A DNA stretch of 46,544 nt from an uncultured Clostridia bacterium (GTDB taxonomy: Bacteria > Bacillota > Clostridia > Christensenellales > Borkfalkiaceae). Both the position numbers and the translations under genes were made by a program. How positions within the stretch are numbered: position 1 is the first letter of the stretch; each line of letters opens with the position of its first letter. Below are positions 42,595 through 46,544 of the stretch, piece after piece. Under the pieces are notes generated by a model. That model had not been told where the DNA came from. It saw nothing but the letters and a program-made list of their open reading frames with translations, and did not search any database. Location of the stretch: NCBI GenBank assembly GCA_947175515.1, contig CAMWNA010000003.1, forward strand, positions 1 through 46,544. Direction: 5' to 3'.

Positions 42595-45237
42595 ATGCAG
42601 AGAATTATACCTAAAAACAGCAAAGTTAAAATGGCGTTATTCAAAGGTCTTTCGCTTTCGGATATGATTTTAATTTGCGTTGCTATGATATTTGCGATTC
42701 TTATCCTTATGTCGAACTTTGCTTCGAAGATAATTCTGCTTGTGGTTTTTGTAGTATTTGTGGCAGGACTTTTAATCGGCTCTGATGAAGATAAGATGTA
42801 CAAACAGTTATATTATTTTTGCCATTACGCAGTATCTCGCAAGCACTATGAGAAAGGCGCTAAGCACGGCAATGCCTCGGACCTTATACCATTTAAAGAA
42901 ATCCGCGCAGATGGAGTAATCGTTTATGACGGTTATTTCGGCGCGGTGGTGGAAGTTGGAAGCGTATCTTTCGGACTTTTGGACGAGCAGGAGCAGGACC
43001 GGCGCATTTCGGAGTTTGCATTGGTCTTAAATAGCCTCAGCCAGTCCTCAGTTATACAATTAGTCAAAATTGATAGGCCTATAAATTATGACGACGTTGC
43101 TAGACGACTTTTTGAAAAGCTCGAGCGCGTGCTGGAAGGCAACCGTGATCCTGTTCAGGAGGCTGTACTCCGAGCGCGGCTCGAGCAGGTCGACAAAATG
43201 AACAACATTTTGCCGCAGTATCGCCCGTATTATTACATAGTTATATATGATGAAACCGAAACGGCGCTTTTAAATCAAGTCGACGTGTGTCGCAACGGTT
43301 TGGATAATGCCGGACTTGATTCCGAAATGCTTGAAGGCGAAGACGTTGCGGTATTTTTCAAATACTGCTATACGCGAAATTTTGACGAACGCAAAGTAGA
43401 CGAAGCGGAAGATTACGCGGATTACGTCAAGCCGGAAAAAGTAAAGTTTTCTTTGGGTTCTTATACGTGTGACAACGTCTATGCGTTCACTCTGGCGGTG
43501 CGTGATTATCCGCTATATGTAAGTAATTCCTGGGGAGCGGAATTATTCAATATTGATAACACGAAAGTTGTTTTAACTATAAAGCCTGTAGACAAGCATA
43601 AAGCTATTAAGCGCATTGACGGCGCGGTGGTGGAAGTAAGCGCTCAGCGCAGGGTAAAGCTTTCTGAGGCTCAGGCGCAAGAAACGCACGTGCAAACTAT
43701 GGCGCTTTTACAGCAGTCCATCCAGAACGAGAACGAAATGCTATTCGATTGTACGTTAACCGTAACGGCGTTCAACAATACCGAAAAGCCAGACGCAACG
43801 TTTCGAAAGGATATCCGCAGAAAACTAATGACGAGTGGTTTCCGCATCAGTTATATGATAGGCCGACAGTTTGACGGGTTTGCCGCGGCCACGGTAGCGC
43901 GGCGGAAACGTCTTCGAGCTTACGAGCGCGGTATTAATTCGGAATCCTTGGCGGCAGTGTTTCCTTTCGTGTTCTCGTCTGTAATTGAGCCTGACGGGTT
44001 CACGCTTGGGTTTGAATACTATCCGGTTATTCTTGATATCTGGAAACGTAGCGCAGATTACATTAATAGTAATCTCGTCATTTTCGGAAAATCCGGCTCC
44101 GGTAAATCATTTTTTACTAAGCTTCTTTTACTTAACGTCTATTCCGAAAATTCACGAATATTTATTCTGGACCCTGAAGATGAGTATAAGACTCTCGCTC
44201 AGAACGTTAAAGGCGCGTTCATCGACGTCGGCAGCGCTACGCAGGGAAGGCTTAACCCGTTGCATATATATCCCGTGCTTACCGACGAAGGCGAAATTGC
44301 GGCACCTGACATTACGTTCTCCGCACATCTGCAATTCTTGGATTCATTCTTCCGGATAACGCTTACCGGAATTACTGCCGACTCGTTGGAAGAGCTGAAC
44401 AACCAGGTAATTGCGATGTATGAGAATTTCGGGATAACACGGGAAACAGATTGCTCGGAATATACACCTGATAAATTTCCAACTTTCGATAATTTGCTTG
44501 CAACGGTTGAAAAAGCTTTAAACGACGGCGAGGAAATGACTATGCAACGCAGGCAGAACTTGGAGCGCATAAAAACGTACATAATGAAATTTGCGACAGG
44601 CGGTATGTTTTCTACGCTGTGGTGCGGACCGTCTACGCTCGAGACAAGTGAAAAGCTAACGGTGTTCAATTTTCAGTCATTATTTGGTACAAGTAACAAG
44701 GTCGTGGCGAACGCGCAGATACTCGTTGTTATGCGCTATCTGGATCAGCAGATAATTAATATCCGCGAACACAATCGGTCTACAGGAGATATAATTCATC
44801 CGTTTATTGTTGTGGACGAAGGTTACAATTTTATCGACCCTAAATACCCGATAGCGTTGGACTTCATTTACCTTTGGTTTAAGCGCATAAGAAAATATGA
44901 AGGCAGTATCGCGTTTATTACGCAAAATTTAATAGACGTGCTCGGCAACCAGGAAGTTGTGGCCAAAACTACGGCTATTATAAACAATTCACAGTATTCG
45001 TTTATATTCTCGCTTGCGGCAAAAGATATAGAGATTCTTACGGACCTCTATAAGAACGCCGGCGGGATTAATGATACCGAGCGCATGCAGATTGCGAATG
45101 CCGGGAACGGCGACTGCTTCGCAATTTGTTCCAGTCGGCAGCGTACTGCATTTCATGTCTTTGCGCACGATACCGTTCGTGCATTGTTTGATAATCCGGA
45201 TGCGCTCGAAGAGCTCGGGCCTGCGATTTCCGTCTGA
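42595..45237 (+). CDS. virB4: PrgI-VirB4 fusion, transfer ATPase
   Basis: 880 residues. The N-terminal 70 resemble PrgI-family membrane proteins ('MQRIIPKNSKVKMALFKGLS' followed by two helices at about 20-65), here joined to VirB4. The VirB4 N-domain spans about 90-470. The ATPase follows with Walker A 'GKSGSGKS' (498-505), 'FILDPEDEYKTLA', Walker B 'FIVVDEGYNF' (Asp741-Glu742) and 'IAFITQN'. It powers assembly and substrate transfer of the conjugation channel at the membrane. It is the last gene of the operon in this window, with a strong terminator after it. Confidence 0.94.
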   Translation: MQRIIPKNSKVKMALFKGLSLSDMILICVAMIFAILILMSNFASKIILLVVFVVFVAGLLIGSDEDKMYKQLYYFCHYAVSRKHYEKGAKHGNASDLIPFKEIRADGVIVYDGYFGAVVEVGSVSFGLLDEQEQDRRISEFALVLNSLSQSSVIQLVKIDRPINYDDVARRLFEKLERVLEGNRDPVQEAVLRARLEQVDKMNNILPQYRPYYYIVIYDETETALLNQVDVCRNGLDNAGLDSEMLEGEDVAVFFKYCYTRNFDERKVDEAEDYADYVKPEKVKFSLGSYTCDNVYAFTLAVRDYPLYVSNSWGAELFNIDNTKVVLTIKPVDKHKAIKRIDGAVVEVSAQRRVKLSEAQAQETHVQTMALLQQSIQNENEMLFDCTLTVTAFNNTEKPDATFRKDIRRKLMTSGFRISYMIGRQFDGFAAATVARRKRLRAYERGINSESLAAVFPFVFSSVIEPDGFTLGFEYYPVILDIWKRSADYINSNLVIFGKSGSGKSFFTKLLLLNVYSENSRIFILDPEDEYKTLAQNVKGAFIDVGSATQGRLNPLHIYPVLTDEGEIAAPDITFSAHLQFLDSFFRITLTGITADSLEELNNQVIAMYENFGITRETDCSEYTPDKFPTFDNLLATVEKALNDGEEMTMQRRQNLERIKTYIMKFATGGMFSTLWCGPSTLETSEKLTVFNFQSLFGTSNKVVANAQILVVMRYLDQQIINIREHNRSTGDIIHPFIVVDEGYNFIDPKYPIALDFIYLWFKRIRKYEGSIAFITQNLIDVLGNQEVVAKTTAIINNSQYSFIFSLAAKDIEILTDLYKNAGGINDTERMQIANAGNGDCFAICSSRQRTAFHVFAHDTVRALFDNPDALEELGPAISV

Positions 45238-45242
45238 TAATA

Positions 45243-45278
45243 TGTACTGACATTTTGTCATCACATTTTGTACTGACA
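45243..45278. repeat. TGTNNNNACA array 6
   Basis: Three units at 45243, 45256 and 45269 with TTT spacers, an exact 13-bp period, right after the virB4 stop and before its terminator. Confidence 0.75.
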
Positions 45279-45281
45279 AAA

Positions 45282-45327
45282 AAGTAAGCGTCTTTGCATT
45301 ATGCAGGGGCGCTTACTTGACTTTTTG
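45282..45327 (+). terminator. Terminator of the transfer operon
   Basis: AAGTAAGCG (45282-45290) pairs with CGCTTACTT (45310-45318). The helix continues inward with G-T pairs to a very small loop, giving nearly 18 bp, and a TTTTT run follows. Confidence 0.88.
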
Positions 45328-45344
45328 GAAAATTATGGTAAAAT
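45317..45344 (+). promoter_or_regulatory. Promoter of the right-hand cargo genes
   Basis: TTGACT (45317-45322), 16 bp, TAAAAT (45339-45344) with a TGG extended -10. It shares the 15-mer ATTATGGTAAAATAT with the HD-GHKL gene promoter. Confidence 0.65.
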
Positions 45345-45378
45345 ATTTATTAATTAAAATAAATCATTGAGGAAGGAT

Positions 45379-46008
45379 ATGAAGAATTTTAAACGTATTT
45401 TTACTGTAATTTTTTCTTGTGTTCTCATAGTTTGCACGTTGGCGCTGGTTGCAGCGTGCAAAGCGGAAGAGAAAGAGGAAGGATATTACGTCGCCGATAG
45501 GTTTGTAGGTAAAAATAATAAAGTTATTGGTAACTGGTGGTGCAGGGTTCCCGATAGAATAAACTCTGGTGTGCTCGATACGACGCAAAAGCCCGAAGGG
45601 TACAAAGCTCTTTACATGGATGAATTCTATATTACAGTTTATTATACTGCACCAGACGCTAGTGGAGCGCACGCCGCAGGATATTCGATGGCTATAAATC
45701 ATTACTGGTGGAATTTAGAATCTAAAAAGCAAGTGGTAGCTGATGAGATTACCACGTTGCTAGAAGTTAAGCCTAAAAACCTTAAGCTGGCAGATAATCA
45801 ATATTATTATGGTGGAAGGTTCTACACTTTTTACGAGGGTGACGGCTATATTTTCACCTTAGATGGTTATAAAATGAGCGCAGTAAGCGTCGTCGACGAT
45901 AGCAAAGTCTTAAACTTTGATTTTGCTTCGGCGGCAACAATGAGCTTGGAATATTGCAAGGAACGGCATCTTCAACGCGGACTGCATGATAGCATTATAA
46001 ACTCATAA
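45379..46008 (+). CDS. Lipoprotein of unknown function
   Basis: 209 residues from ATG 45379 (GAGGAAGG upstream; a TTG four codons earlier is less likely). The signal peptide ends in lipobox 'LVAAC', then a Lys/Glu linker and a Tyr/Trp-rich domain ('NWWCRVPDRINSG', 'INHYWWNLE', 'QYYYGGRFYTFYEG'). I do not recognise the family. As the first gene after the transfer terminator it is likely cargo. A surface-exposed exclusion role is possible, since ICEs often code for entry-exclusion lipoproteins, but this is only inference. Confidence 0.75.
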   Translation: MKNFKRIFTVIFSCVLIVCTLALVAACKAEEKEEGYYVADRFVGKNNKVIGNWWCRVPDRINSGVLDTTQKPEGYKALYMDEFYITVYYTAPDASGAHAAGYSMAINHYWWNLESKKQVVADEITTLLEVKPKNLKLADNQYYYGGRFYTFYEGDGYIFTLDGYKMSAVSVVDDSKVLNFDFASAATMSLEYCKERHLQRGLHDSIINS

Positions 46009-46056
46009 TTTAATCATTAATGAACAATAGAAAGACATTTGGAAAAAAAGTAAAAG

Positions 46057-46544
46057 ATGTTTAACGATTTAATTGGAAGAAAAGAGATAATTGATAAAAT
46101 TGAATACTTGATTGAAGAACTCCCAGAGCAAGACAATTTTTGTCTTGCTCTTAATGGAGAATGGGGTAGTGGTAAGTCATCAGTTTTTAAAATGTTGTAT
46201 GAAAATTTGGAAAAGCATGAAGAGTACATAACTGTTTTATATGATGCATGGAAAAATAACTTCTATCCTGACCCGCTTATCGCAATTCTGTATTGCATTA
46301 TTGATACTTTAAAAAATTATTTATATCTGCTAACCAATACTGGTTCAGAAATAAAACGTGGTGCATTACAAATAGCAAAAGAATTCTCTAAAGGTCTTTT
46401 AAGTGAATGTAAAAAAAAGGATGGTAAAATTGGATTTATTGCCAGCGTAATATCCACTATAAAAGATGTTGTTTTATCCGCTAAAGATACACTAATAAAT
46501 AATCAAAAACTAAAGGATTTTAAATCATATCAAGATTTATTAAT
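46057..46544 (+). CDS. KAP-family P-loop NTPase (partial, runs off the window)
   Basis: The first 162 residues are seen with no stop before the window edge. 'FNDLIGRKEIIDKIEYLI' and then 'FCLALNGEWGSGKSSVFKM' (Walker A G34-S41) followed by 'VLYDAWKNNFYPDPLIAIL' are typical of KAP NTPases (Kidins220/PifA type), several of which exclude phages at the membrane. GGAAA lies 11 bases before the ATG. It is AT-rich, unlike the transfer operon, and lies 48 bases after the lipoprotein gene. A defence or exclusion role is inferred. Confidence 0.8.
   Translation, partial: MFNDLIGRKEIIDKIEYLIEELPEQDNFCLALNGEWGSGKSSVFKMLYENLEKHEEYITVLYDAWKNNFYPDPLIAILYCIIDTLKNYLYLLTNTGSEIKRGALQIAKEFSKGLLSECKKKDGKIGFIASVISTIKDVVLSAKDTLINNQKLKDFKSYQDLL

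Larger units (their letters stand above)
19213..45426. repeat. Dispersed GAGAACACA motif family
   Basis: GAGAACACA, usually followed by an A/G-rich run. Plus strand: 19336, 20712, 25461, 27484, 27976, 35074. Minus strand: 19213, 30612, 45418. The shorter GAGAACAC is also on the minus strand at 36371 and 43969. One-base variants are at 24326, 24476 (minus), 26095, 27201, 30963 and 31427. I saw none in the first 10.7 kb. Copies fall in all three reading frames and between genes, so the DNA itself rather than a protein repeat is conserved. Confidence 0.6.
17846..46544. mobile_element. Integrative conjugative element (left part; right end outside window)
   Basis: It starts at the tRNA fragment and arm-type repeats. 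It includes an integrase, a divergent XRE switch, replication and partition genes, a polyvalent protein, a relaxase, VirD4, a VirB6/VirB4-type transfer operon and cargo. The right attachment site and intact tRNA are not in the window. Confidence 0.85.

Noticed and set aside
46017-46229. Minus-strand reading frame at the right edge
   Set aside because: It is antisense to the KAP NTPase gene, whose Walker A motif is clear on the plus strand.
17846-46544. Prophage rather than ICE
   Set aside because: The integrase, XRE switch, SSB and MuF-C domain are phage-like, but there are no capsid, terminase or tail genes, and the relaxase, VirD4 and VirB4 genes show a conjugative element.

Overview
The window joins ordinary bacterial chromosome (about 1-10.7 kb) to two stacked mobile regions. 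The gene families (class I pyrophosphatase, LysR-controlled malic enzyme, lipoproteins with InlB-type repeats, MobL-type relaxase, TrbC/TrbL/VirB4 transfer genes without an outer-membrane core) and the strong AGGAGG ribosome binding sites point to a Bacillota/Clostridia-type, probably gut-associated organism. I cannot name the genus.

Region 1 (1-10.7 kb), chromosome: a strong terminator, ppa, a lysR regulator facing a malic enzyme gene across a shared promoter region, then a three-gene operon for cell-surface proteins (large lipoprotein with InlB-like, GLUG-like and duplicated solute-binding-like modules; a membrane alpha/beta hydrolase; a CE2-like SGNH esterase lipoprotein). A strong terminator and an isolated P-loop kinase gene on the minus strand follow.

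Region 2 (10,692-17,852), a 7.1-kb AT-rich island bounded by two 67-bp direct repeats. Each repeat holds a tRNA 3' end (TGCACCA) plus its terminator, and the hairpins covary. Inside are a 1004-aa HD + Hsp90/GHKL ATPase protein, an IS3-type transposase remnant, and an XRE regulator with a nuclease-STAND NTPase. It has no recombinase, so it looks like a defence cargo island (CIME-like) stacked on the same tRNA site as the next element.

Region 3 (17.85 kb to beyond the window end), an integrative conjugative element (ICE). It begins with a tRNA 3' fragment and integrase arm-type repeats, followed by a tyrosine integrase, a phage-like divergent XRE switch with three 19-bp operators, and a replication/maintenance block. 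That block holds a MORN-HBD protein, ParA and an RHH partner, a tandem AbrB protein, SSB, a replisome-organizer-like protein with GGGGACA iterons, and a 1938-aa polyvalent protein (MuF-C-like, ArdC-N, zincin, P-loop kinase, PrimPol, HBD). A candidate oriT and the transfer operon come next: accessory RHH protein, MobL relaxase, VirD4, a 1796-aa Ig-like surface protein, VirB2/TrbC-like, TrbL/VirB6-like and PrgI-VirB4. A strong terminator closes the operon, and lipoprotein and KAP NTPase cargo follow at the window edge. The tRNA fragment is oriented so that the intact tRNA should lie at the other ICE end, past 46.5 kb.

The most unusual signals are at DNA level. One is arrays of 10-bp TGTNNNNACA units, mostly phased at 13 bp, at module boundaries across 25 kb. 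Another is a GAGAACACA motif that recurs in all three reading frames, between genes and between protein domains. The others are paired structured modules on both sides of the polyvalent gene and a likely start-codon-masking RNA switch upstream of parA.
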